A stretch of DNA of 64,000 bases from Acidaminobacter sp. (lineage in GTDB: Bacteria; Bacillota; Clostridia; Peptostreptococcales; Acidaminobacteraceae): positions 1 through 64,000 of the forward strand of contig NZ_JAOTSB010000009.1 in assembly GCF_030247605.1 (NCBI RefSeq), read 5' to 3'. Positions within the stretch are counted from its first letter, which is position 1, and every line of letters starts with the position of its first letter. Below are positions 16,346 to 23,793 of the stretch, in pieces. A program made the position numbers and the translations under genes. The notes beneath the pieces are model-generated. The model had not been told where the DNA came from and ran no database searches. It was given only the letters and a program-made list of their open reading frames with translations.

Positions 16346-17779
16346 CTATTTCACGCTTCCAGCCGCCGAATTTTCGGCACTTTCGCTTTCCCTCATCTTT
16401 TTCAGCTTTGACTGCAGGGTCTGACGGGGCATTTCCAGCAGCTCCGCGGCACGGGTGATGTTGCCCCCCGTCACTGTCATAGCCTCCTCGATGTACTCCG
16501 CTTCGAGGTTGGCGAGGGCTGTGACCATCGGCAATCTGGTATTGGTCTCTGAGGTTGTGCTTCTGTGGCGCTCCCGGGCAGCGCGCTGAAGGGACTGGGG
16601 CAGGTCGTCCAGGGTGATTTCGCGGCCTTCCATCATGCCCATGGCCCCCTCGATGACGTGCTCGAGCTCCCGGACGTTGCCGGGCCAGTCGTAGCGCATG
16701 AGGGCGGAAAAGGCGGCTTCGTCGAGGCCCATGACGTTGAGGTAGAGCCGGTCGTTGAATTTTCTGATGAAGTGCTCGACGAGAAGGGGGATGTCATCCC
16801 GGCGGTCGACGAGCTTCGGAAGGTGCAGGGTGATGGTGTTGAGGCGGTAATAGAGGTCGCTGCGGAGCATGCCGAGCTGGACAGCTTCCAGTGGCTCAAT
16901 GTTGGTGGCGGTCAGGAGCTTGACGTCCACGTGGCGGGTGCGGGTATCGCCCACGCGGCGGAAGGTGCCGTCCTGGAGGACCCGCAGGAGCTTACCCTGG
17001 AGCTCCAGAGGCATGGAGTTGATTTCGTCCAGGAAGAGCGTGCCGCCATCCGCAGTCTCGAACAGGCCGGGGCGGTCGGTGGAGCCGGTGAAGCCGCCCT
17101 TGGTGGTTCCAAAGAGGATGCCTTCCAGGAGGGAGGCCGGCAGCGCAGCGCAGTTTTGGGCAATGAACGGCCGTTTCTTCCTGCCGCCGGCGTTGTGAAT
17201 GGCCTGGACAAAGAGCTCCTTGCCGGTGCCGGTGTCGCCCCAGATCATGACGGGAGAATCGATGCGGGCGGCCCTCATGGCCATGGACTTGGCGGTGAGC
17301 ATGCGGGCGTTGCGGGTGATGATGTCGTCAAAGGTGAAGTGGGCGTCGTCCGAGGCGGTGGTGTCTTTAGACCCGTACATTTTGTTCTGGAGGGTGACGA
17401 CCTTTTCGCTGAGGGCCATGACGGCGGACACGTCGTGGGAGATCTCCATGGCGCCCACCAGGTGGCCGTTCTTGCGGACGGGCAGGGTGGTGTTGACGGT
17501 GGCGACCTTCTTACCCTTGTAGGTGGTGAAGGTCTGCTCGTGGTTGTAGATGGGGATGCCGGTCCTCAGGACTTTGTAAAGGGTGCTGTTCTCCTCGTCC
17601 AGCGAGGGATAGATTTCGAAGAGATGCTTGCCCAGGGAATTTTCAATGTTAATATCGTCAAGCATGGCCGCCAGCCTGTTGCAGAAGACTAGGCGCCCCT
17701 CAATGTCAATGATCTGAATACCGTCCGACACATGATCCAGGATGATGCTGAGGTTTTTTTCGTCGATCAGGCTGAACAT
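16346..17779 (-). CDS. Sigma54-dependent transcriptional activator (PAS-AAA-Fis), likely lysine-fermentation regulator
   Basis: 477 residues: PAS-like sensor (about 10-115), AAA+ domain with Walker A GDTGTGKE (181-188) and Walker B TLFLDE (247-252), and a Fis-type helix-turn-helix at the C-terminus (GGNITRAAELLEMPRQTLQ). The sigma54-contacting GAFTGA loop reads GGFTGS here (228-233), an unusual substitution at two positions. The position before the sigma54-driven kdd makes kdd the likely target. The PAS domain may sense lysine or a downstream metabolite; this is a guess. GAAAGGAG precedes the ATG. A GCCGATGGT motif copy lies inside the gene (16524) and one on each side. Confidence 0.92.
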   Translation of the reverse strand: MFSLIDEKNLSIILDHVSDGIQIIDIEGRLVFCNRLAAMLDDINIENSLGKHLFEIYPSLDEENSTLYKVLRTGIPIYNHEQTFTTYKGKKVATVNTTLPVRKNGHLVGAMEISHDVSAVMALSEKVVTLQNKMYGSKDTTASDDAHFTFDDIITRNARMLTAKSMAMRAARIDSPVMIWGDTGTGKELFVQAIHNAGGRKKRPFIAQNCAALPASLLEGILFGTTKGGFTGSTDRPGLFETADGGTLFLDEINSMPLELQGKLLRVLQDGTFRRVGDTRTRHVDVKLLTATNIEPLEAVQLGMLRSDLYYRLNTITLHLPKLVDRRDDIPLLVEHFIRKFNDRLYLNVMGLDEAAFSALMRYDWPGNVRELEHVIEGAMGMMEGREITLDDLPQSLQRAARERHRSTTSETNTRLPMVTALANLEAEYIEEAMTVTGGNITRAAELLEMPRQTLQSKLKKMRESESAENSAAGSVK

Positions 17780-17885
17780 GACGCGCTCCTTTCGGTGGTG
17801 GGGATCGTAACTGCAAAGACCCTGCCGATGGTCACCGGAAAGTCTTTTTGGCGGTTTGGGGGAGATGGCCGCTTCGCGGATGGAA

Positions 17886-17929
17886 GGCTGCCGAAATTCC
17901 GGCGCAGAGCCGCCGGAATTTCGGCAGCC
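17886..17929. repeat. 19-bp perfect stem-loop
   Basis: The arm GGCTGCCGAAATTCCGGCG and its exact complement surround CAGAGC. It sits upstream of the sigma54 activator gene without a T-run. The rest of 17780-18276 holds a GCCGATGGT copy (17824) and a GGTGAC-type repeat at about 18000-18060. Confidence 0.7.
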
Positions 17930-17999
17930 CTCTCTTTGTAGTGTAGCACAACTTAAAGGATTTCGCCTAGTGAAATTGTTTCTGAATTTTTATTGGTGA

Positions 18000-18060
18000 C
18001 GCGGACAACTTTCAACTGAGTGACTGTCACCAAACTTGAAACGGGGCCAGAGCTTTGTAA
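18000..18060. repeat. GTGACGCGGACA / TGACTGTCACC repeat with CCAGAGCT tail
   Basis: Contains GTGACGCGGACAACTTT, the palindrome GTGACTGTCAC and the tail GGGGCCAGAGCTTTG. It is related to the elements at 29700 and 40262 and to the 24-bp array at 9546. Confidence 0.6.
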
Positions 18061-18276
18061 TATACTTGTAATAATCAGCGGCTGAGAACCCATCATTCAA
18101 TGGCTCCAGCCTGCCCCCAACGCTGAATTCATGCAAAACCCACCGGATTGTGGGTATATATAAAGTGTACTTAATGTGTAAATTGCGAGTAACTCCGGCC
18201 GCACCCGTCTTGATTCCCAATTTTAGTCCTTGTCACAAGCTATATCGTCATTTAAAGACCCAAGGAGGTCATTCAA

Positions 18277-18654
18277 ATGTCACAACCTATAAGTAAATTT
18301 GAATACTGGACACCACGACTGCTCTCCCTCGCTTTTGTCGCATTTCTTATGCTGTTCTCACTGGACGTCATCACTCCGGAAGCGACGCTTAAAGAGATTC
18401 TTATTGGGCTATTTATGCACAACATACCTGCATTGATCCTGCTTGGGCTTACCATCGTCGCCTGGAGACACGAGCTGGTCGGGGCGGTCGTCTTTGTCCT
18501 GGCAGGTTTGGTTTACATTGGCTTTACCATCTATAACGGCGTTCCATTTCCAATGAATTTGACTTGGAGTCTGACGCTGGCGGGTCCTGCCTTTCTGATT
18601 GGGTTCCTCTATTACAGGAACTGGAGGGAGAAGCACCATCCGGTCAGCAGGTAA
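18277..18654 (+). CDS. Small membrane protein (DUF7670-like)
   Basis: 125 residues with about four hydrophobic helices (LLSLAFVAFLMLFSLDV, IPALILLGLTIVAW, VGAVVFVLAGLVYIGF, LAGPAFLIGFLYY) and little else. It resembles a small family of four-helix membrane proteins of unknown function. AAGGAGGTCATTCAA precedes the ATG. The next gene starts about 150 bases downstream with different base composition, so they need not be co-transcribed. Confidence 0.7.
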   Translation: MSQPISKFEYWTPRLLSLAFVAFLMLFSLDVITPEATLKEILIGLFMHNIPALILLGLTIVAWRHELVGAVVFVLAGLVYIGFTIYNGVPFPMNLTWSLTLAGPAFLIGFLYYRNWREKHHPVSR

Positions 18655-18807
18655 TCGCATTGACTAAATACGAATACTGTTGCGCAAAATATAAGGTTGA
18701 CCTAGTTATAACCTCATTGTGCTTGCCTGTGTTCATCACCTGGACTTATCACCCATTCGAAATTTTACACCTGCCATTTCAATCCTTGCAGCAAGGAGGG
18801 TTCCACT

Positions 18808-19959
18808 TTGAACATAGACTTTGATAACGCCTTTCCAATTGGGTATCACGAGTTTCATAAAGATCCAACCTATAACTTTCAACTTAACCGATGGCATTCA
18901 TTAGGTTTGATGCGATATGAAGATCTTAAAAGCATTGGTACTGGTATCATAACTTTTGAGGATTGGAAAAAAGAAATGGTGAAGCTGGCTGAAAAGGCCA
19001 TCAGTGAAAATCGTCTGCTAAATGCAGCTTTTTATTATCGTGCCGCTGAATTTTACACAATGAAAGGAGATCATCCCGAAAAGGAATTTTATTATGATAA
19101 ATTTTCCGAATTATTCTATCAAACAATAGATTTGGATCTGGTTGAGCGTACGTTTATTCCATATTTAAGCTATGCAGACCTTCCCTCACTGAGAATCAGG
19201 GCAAAATCTGATTACAAAGGCACGATCCTCCTTCATGGAGGATTTGACTCGTTTATCGAAGAATGGTATTTGATCATGGAATATCTAAGCTCGAATGGTT
19301 TTGATGTTATTGGATTTGAGGGCCCCGGTCAGGGACATATGCTATTAAAGCAGGGGGTGCCTCTTGATTATGAATGGGAGAAGCCTGTAAAAGCGGTTTT
19401 GGATTACTACGACCTAAAGGAAGCAACTTTATTTGGACTCTCCATGGGTGGATGGTTTTGTTTAAGAGCTGCAGCCTATGAGCCAAGAATCAAAAATGTG
19501 ATCGCAACTGGTCATGCTGTAGATTATTCTAGAATCCCTCCAGCTTTCGCCAGATGGCTTATGATGTTTTTTATCAAGTATTTCCGCGCCTATACAGGCA
19601 GATCATTTGAAAAAATGGGCGCGCGAGGCGGCATTAAAGGCTGGCAAGTCAACAATCTCGCCCACATAACAAAAATGGAGCCATTGGAGGCGTTTGAGTA
19701 TTCCCTGAATTTGAATGAAGAGAATTTAAGTTGTGAGAACATTAAGCAAAACGTCCTTTATCTCACAGGGCGAAATGATCATTTTATTCCTTTCAAAATG
19801 CACAAGATCCAGCTCAGGCTGTTCACAAATGTCAAATCATTGAAGGACCGTGTTTATGAACAAGAAGACTTTGCCAATCACCACTGTCAAATTGGAAACA
19901 TCAAGCTGATGCTGGATGATATTGTTGCTTGGCTCAAGACATTAGAGTCAAGTCAGTAA
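18808..19959 (+). CDS. Alpha/beta hydrolase, low GC
   Basis: 383 residues. A helical N-terminal third (about 1-130) is followed by an alpha/beta hydrolase core: HGG (143-145, oxyanion), nucleophile elbow G-L-S212-M-G-G, probable acid in GRNDHF and probable catalytic His near NHHCQIG. The layout resembles FrsA/dipeptidyl-peptidase-like esterases with an N-terminal cap; the substrate is unknown. The start is TTG at 18808, seven bases after AAGGAGGG. The coding sequence is markedly more AT-rich than its neighbours and uses more A/T-ending codons, which suggests transfer. Confidence 0.82.
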   Translation: MNIDFDNAFPIGYHEFHKDPTYNFQLNRWHSLGLMRYEDLKSIGTGIITFEDWKKEMVKLAEKAISENRLLNAAFYYRAAEFYTMKGDHPEKEFYYDKFSELFYQTIDLDLVERTFIPYLSYADLPSLRIRAKSDYKGTILLHGGFDSFIEEWYLIMEYLSSNGFDVIGFEGPGQGHMLLKQGVPLDYEWEKPVKAVLDYYDLKEATLFGLSMGGWFCLRAAAYEPRIKNVIATGHAVDYSRIPPAFARWLMMFFIKYFRAYTGRSFEKMGARGGIKGWQVNNLAHITKMEPLEAFEYSLNLNEENLSCENIKQNVLYLTGRNDHFIPFKMHKIQLRLFTNVKSLKDRVYEQEDFANHHCQIGNIKLMLDDIVAWLKTLESSQ

Positions 19960-20044
19960 TTACAATTGTGCCATCCTCATTGTCTTCTATTCTCAGTCAC
20001 ATACAAAATGAGATGGCAACTCCACTTTGCTTGGAGCCCCCCGA

Positions 20045-20234
20045 ACGTGCACCTCGCTTCGCCTTTCAGCGCAAGTCACACCTCACGCTAACAAACGTGC
20101 ACCTCGCTCCGCCTCAAACCACGCTGCGCGTGGTTAAAGGCTGCGCGAGGTCGCGGGCTGCGCCCTATATAAATCGAAGAAGAACTGCCACTACGTGAGC
20201 AAGCTCCCGTCGAGGCAGTTCTTCTTCGATTTAT
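20045..20234 (+). repeat. 190-bp structured intergenic element, copy 1
   Basis: Read on the plus strand: two 20-nt direct repeats ACGTGCACCTCGCTCCGCCT (20045, one mismatch; 20095), then GGGCTGCGCCC, then a 21-bp perfect stem (20169-20189 with 20214-20234) closed by a loop containing GTGAGCAAGCTCCCG. Copy 2 is at 32421-32610 in the opposite orientation and has the same length. It lies between two convergent genes and stops ten bases before the stop codon of the DUF1934 gene. Confidence 0.85.
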
Positions 20235-20243
20235 GCACTTCTG

Positions 20244-20678
20244 TTAGCCTTCACACACCTTAATCCTCAAATGATTCCGCGTCTTCGACAAGCCCTTAAC
20301 CTCAATATCATAGCTGATCTCAATGTGTCCTGCGCCACGTTCGTCTATTGCTGAAGCCAGAGTGATGGTCTTCATTTCCACATCAAAGACGCCATAGGGT
20401 GTTTCGTAGATGGACTCCCTGATTTCACCGGCAATGAAGACAAGCTCGACAACATTGACGCCGAAGCGGTGCATGGTGACCGTGTCATCTTTGATTTTCA
20501 GGGTCGTCTTGCCGCCTTCCATGCCGGACAATTCTGATTCAGTGTATATATAGTAGTGGGTCTCATCTTTGAGATAGTACTTCCCCGATGTAGCGAATTC
20601 AATGCGCTGGGTGTCATCACCATCGGACTCAATTTCTGTTGTCAGCTGAAGAAACACTTCAGTCCCTTTTGTCGTCAT
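20244..20678 (-). CDS. DUF1934 domain protein (YwiB family)
   Basis: 144 residues predicted as an eight-stranded lipocalin-like barrel, recognised as the DUF1934 family common in Firmicutes (TYYIYTESELSGMEGGKTTLKI-type core, GAGHIEISYDIEV near the C-terminus). Function unknown. It follows the GntR-type regulator with a 32-base gap and may be in its transcript. The stop lies next to the large hairpin of the 190-bp element, which could end transcription from both sides. Confidence 0.85.
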   Translation of the reverse strand: MTTKGTEVFLQLTTEIESDGDDTQRIEFATSGKYYLKDETHYYIYTESELSGMEGGKTTLKIKDDTVTMHRFGVNVVELVFIAGEIRESIYETPYGVFDVEMKTITLASAIDERGAGHIEISYDIEVKGLSKTRNHLRIKVCEG

Positions 20679-20710
20679 CAGACCACCTGTGCACCTTTCT
20701 TCAACACTGC

Positions 20711-21394
20711 CTACTCGTTGCGTTTTTCCTTCCAGTTCATGACCAGATCCATAATCAGCTGCACGTGTTGCTCTGCGGCTTCCTTTGCAGCGTTCACATC
20801 ACTTGAGCGAATAGCATCATAAATTTTCTGGTGCCATTTCTGAATCTCCGGATAATTGTCAAACTCAGTAAAATAAGTCAAACGGAAACGCTGGAACTGA
20901 TCGTGGAGGTCCTTGACAATCTCGATCAGTTTATTGTTCTTTGTGGCATCAAAAATCTTGTCATGGAACATGTTGTCCAGGTCAATCATGGCTTGGCGGT
21001 CATGACGGCTGACGGCATCATTGAACGCTTCCAGCGTTTCGCGCAAGCTCATCAGCTCTTCTTCTGACATGCGCTGTGCCGCCAGGGAGGACGCGAAGCC
21101 TTCCAGCAAAATTCTGATTTCGAGAACATCAATGATGTCTTTAGCGGTCAAATCTGCTACATAAGCGCCTTTTCGGGGGATCATTTCGACAAAGCTCTCT
21201 TTTTCGAGCTTTCTGATCGCCTCACGCACAGGGGTGCGGCTGACGCCAAGCTGCTCAGCAAGCGCAATTTCCATGAGGCGCTCGCCCGGCTTGAGGGTTC
21301 CGTTCAATATTGACTCCCTGAGATATTCGAAGACAACTTCCCCTAGAGGTTTATAGTTTCTTATTTCCAACGTCCCTAATTTCGAATTGTTCAA
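20711..21394 (-). CDS. GntR-family transcriptional regulator (FadR/FCD subfamily)
   Basis: 227 residues: an N-terminal winged helix (about 15-85, with LAEQLGVSRTPVREAIRKLEKESFVE) and a C-terminal all-helical FCD ligand domain (about 95-220, DIIDVLEIRILLEGFA, DNMFHDKIFDATKN). Members repress or activate carbon metabolism genes in response to organic acids; the ligand here is unknown. Start is TTG at 21394, preceded by AGGAGG. It lies downstream of ispE with 65 bases between, so could be co-transcribed with it. Confidence 0.92.
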   Translation of the reverse strand: MNNSKLGTLEIRNYKPLGEVVFEYLRESILNGTLKPGERLMEIALAEQLGVSRTPVREAIRKLEKESFVEMIPRKGAYVADLTAKDIIDVLEIRILLEGFASSLAAQRMSEEELMSLRETLEAFNDAVSRHDRQAMIDLDNMFHDKIFDATKNNKLIEIVKDLHDQFQRFRLTYFTEFDNYPEIQKWHQKIYDAIRSSDVNAAKEAAEQHVQLIMDLVMNWKEKRNE

Positions 21395-21459
21395 CGCTCC
21401 AACCTCCTAAAATATGAAATATCTTTCCAGCTTATTTTCTAAATATGTACGGTTTATGC

Positions 21460-22329
21460 CTATAGTGCCCTATTTGTCGTTCGTGCAAGGTAGACCTGCG
21501 CATAGGTCTTCTTAAGATTTTTGCAGGCCTTCATGGCGCGATCATACTGTCTGAAAAAGCCAAAGACAGTCGGGCCGCTGCCGCTCATCATTGCGCCGTC
21601 TGAACCGTATTGAATCAGCTGATTGCGGATTTTTCCCACAATGGGATGCATCTGCGTCGTGACGGGCTCTAGGACGTTGACCATATGCTCTGCGACATAG
21701 CGCATCTGATCCGTTCGAATAGCCTGAATCAGCGCCGGCGTATCCGGCCTCTCCTCAATTACAGTCTGATCATAGCGCTGGTACACCGCAGGGGTGGAAA
21801 CGCCTATATTGGGTTTAGCCAGCACCACCCAGTGGGAGCCAAAGCCTGCAAGGGGCTCAAGCTTCTCGCCAATGCCCCTCGCTACTGCGCAGCCGCCTGT
21901 AATGCAGAACGGAACGTCCGCGCCAAGAGACAGCCCAATGCGCTGCTGGGTCTCCAGATCCAGATTGAGATCATAGAGGCGGTTCAATCCCCGGATCACA
22001 GCCGCGGCATCTGCGCTGCCACCGGCCAGGCCGGCTGCCACGGGGATTCGCTTGACTATTGTGATCCTGACGCCCTTATCGAGTCCAGTTTCCTTCAACA
22101 CCAGGTCTGCTGCACGCCAAGCCAGGTTGGAGGCGTCCAGCGGCAGATAGTCCACATCACAATGCAATTCAATGCCTGACTCGAGGGGCTCGAGGATGAT
22201 ATCATCTGCAAGATCAATTTCCTGCAGAATCATTTCAACTTCGTGGTAGCCATTTTCGAGTACACCCAGAACGTCTAAGGACAAATTGACCTTAGCGTTA
22301 GCAAATTCTATGATTCTATTGTGCTCCAT
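21460..22329 (-). CDS. ispE: 4-diphosphocytidyl-2-C-methyl-D-erythritol kinase
   Basis: GHMP kinase of the MEP isoprenoid pathway, phosphorylating CDP-methylerythritol. KVNLSLDVLG near the N-terminus, the ATP loop PVAAGLAGGSADAAAVIRGL (about 95-114) and the C-terminal MSGSGPTVFGFF are all present. Length 289 is normal. The ATG follows GGGGTGA. Upstream lie AT-rich TATAAT-like boxes and an 8-bp inverted repeat TGCAAGAT (22414-22438) that may be an operator. In Bacillus ispE lies near veg; here the two are about 10 kb apart. Confidence 0.96.
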   Translation of the reverse strand: MEHNRIIEFANAKVNLSLDVLGVLENGYHEVEMILQEIDLADDIILEPLESGIELHCDVDYLPLDASNLAWRAADLVLKETGLDKGVRITIVKRIPVAAGLAGGSADAAAVIRGLNRLYDLNLDLETQQRIGLSLGADVPFCITGGCAVARGIGEKLEPLAGFGSHWVVLAKPNIGVSTPAVYQRYDQTVIEERPDTPALIQAIRTDQMRYVAEHMVNVLEPVTTQMHPIVGKIRNQLIQYGSDGAMMSGSGPTVFGFFRQYDRAMKACKNLKKTYAQVYLARTTNRAL

Positions 22330-22413
22330 GGCGTCACCCCAAACTGAAAATCCAGATTGTGCAAAATTTATACATTATACAAAATACATTAAAAGTATTA
22401 TACATAAAAATCA

Positions 22414-22438
22414 TGCAAGATACTAGTGTCATCTTGCA
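22414..22438. promoter_or_regulatory. Inverted repeat upstream of ispE
   Basis: TGCAAGAT-nine bases-ATCTTGCA. It lies about 85 bases before the ispE start, next to several TATAAT-like boxes (about 22372-22402). A regulator site is possible; no regulator can be assigned. Confidence 0.4.
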
Positions 22439-22524
22439 CAAGAATCAGAACAATTTATTCTTTTTTAAGCAGATTCTTTTGTAAAGACCTACTCAGTGAA
22501 ACAGGGAAAGCTGCGATTATACGT

Positions 22525-22568
22525 AAAAACGCCCCCTCAGCCGCATCGTTGGCGGCCGGAGAGGCGTT
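22525..22568 (-). terminator. Terminator downstream of the acyltransferase gene
   Basis: On the minus strand AACGCC...GCGGC/GCCGC...GGGGGCGTT forms a G/C-rich stem ending in TTTTTACG. The remainder of 22330-22671 is non-coding and low in complexity towards 22671. Confidence 0.7.
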
Positions 22569-22671
22569 GTCCTTGTGTTTGTCCTGATCTCTTTAGCTTT
22601 TTATTTTTATCTCATTATTGCCTGATCTCATTATTTCCTTGTCCCTCTAATGCTTCTTCCAATCTCCTATC

Positions 22672-23793
22672 CTATTCTTCCTTATCCTTATCATTATCCT
22701 TCACTTCGTCCCTCTTTTCCTTCTCCCTCTGCCTCTCCCTCTGCCTCTCCTTAAACCCAGACTCTGCCTTATTGTACCCCAGCCGCACCAACGCCGGCAG
22801 TGACACGCCCAGTAGGAATCCCAGCAAAATCTTGAGGCTCAGCGACTGCACACCGACAGTCCGCAGCCACCAGTCGACAATAACGAGCACCAGCGGGTGA
22901 GCCAGATAAACATCAAAGGTGACGCCAGACAGACGCCTCACCCAGTCGCTCTGCTTCTCGTCAATGTTGACCAGCTTGAACCAGGAAAGGAGCAGGATGA
23001 CTATGGAGAGCGCGTACAGCTCCCAGGCGAACGGCAGGGAAAGCATGCTGATTGGGGTGATCGCTCCAAAGCCGGCCAGGCGGGAAACCAGATAATCTGC
23101 GAAGGCAACCGCGCCCACAATGCCAAACGCCGTCAGCAGCGTCGCTTTGGGCGGCCGCTCATAAACCACTATGCCCGCGTAGAAAAACGGGAGATAACTC
23201 ATAAAAAAGCGGTCGCTCAGCGGCACATATTGCTTCAGCCACAGGGCGTAAACCAGGTAGAGAATGGTCACAACCACAAGATCCACGCCAAGTTTGGAAA
23301 AGCGTCTCCTGAAAACCAGCAGCAGCGGAAACACCAGGTAGAGCTGGATCAGGATGACCATGAAATAGAGATGGTAGAAGGCCCCGCCGGTCAGCACCAG
23401 CTTCAGCATACCCGAGGCGCCATAGCAAATGCCCATGAAGCGCTGCTGCAGAATCAGATAAATCAGGGACCAGATCAGGTAGGGAAGGACCACCGTTTCA
23501 AGGCGGCGGCCCCAAAAGCGGAGGAGGCCTGCCACGCGGTCATCACTGCGAAATCGTGCCGCCAGACCAAAGCCGCTGGCGAAGATGAAGGCAGGCACCG
23601 CAAACTGGCTGAAGCTGTTGACGCCCACCGTCAGCCGCTGCAGCAGCGAGCCCGGCAGGTAACCCGTGACCCCGGAAGCCGTGACATGTATGACCACCAC
23701 GAGTACGCAGGCCACTATTTTCAGCAGATCAAGGGCGAGAGAGCGATCCCGTTCTCCGGGGGCCGTCTTTTTCACCACATGCAGCACGCTCAT
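22672..23793 (-). CDS. Membrane acyltransferase (acyltransferase 3 family)
   Basis: 373 residues with about ten transmembrane helices, starting RDRSLALDLLKIVACVLVVVIHVTA, the hallmark of OafA/WecH-type acyltransferases, with the conserved histidine in VVVIHV. These enzymes acetylate or acylate surface sugars or lipids. The last 30 residues are a highly charged tail of R, Q, E, K and D encoded by repetitive purine-rich DNA. The start codon overlaps the stop of the flavoprotein gene (TAATG), so the two are one transcript. Confidence 0.88.
   Translation of the reverse strand: MSVLHVVKKTAPGERDRSLALDLLKIVACVLVVVIHVTASGVTGYLPGSLLQRLTVGVNSFSQFAVPAFIFASGFGLAARFRSDDRVAGLLRFWGRRLETVVLPYLIWSLIYLILQQRFMGICYGASGMLKLVLTGGAFYHLYFMVILIQLYLVFPLLLVFRRRFSKLGVDLVVVTILYLVYALWLKQYVPLSDRFFMSYLPFFYAGIVVYERPPKATLLTAFGIVGAVAFADYLVSRLAGFGAITPISMLSLPFAWELYALSIVILLLSWFKLVNIDEKQSDWVRRLSGVTFDVYLAHPLVLVIVDWWLRTVGVQSLSLKILLGFLLGVSLPALVRLGYNKAESGFKERQRERQREKEKRDEVKDNDKDKEE

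Noticed and set aside
22496..22900. Ser/Leu-rich 134-codon frame on the plus strand
   Set aside because: It is the complement of the acyltransferase charged tail and its terminator region.
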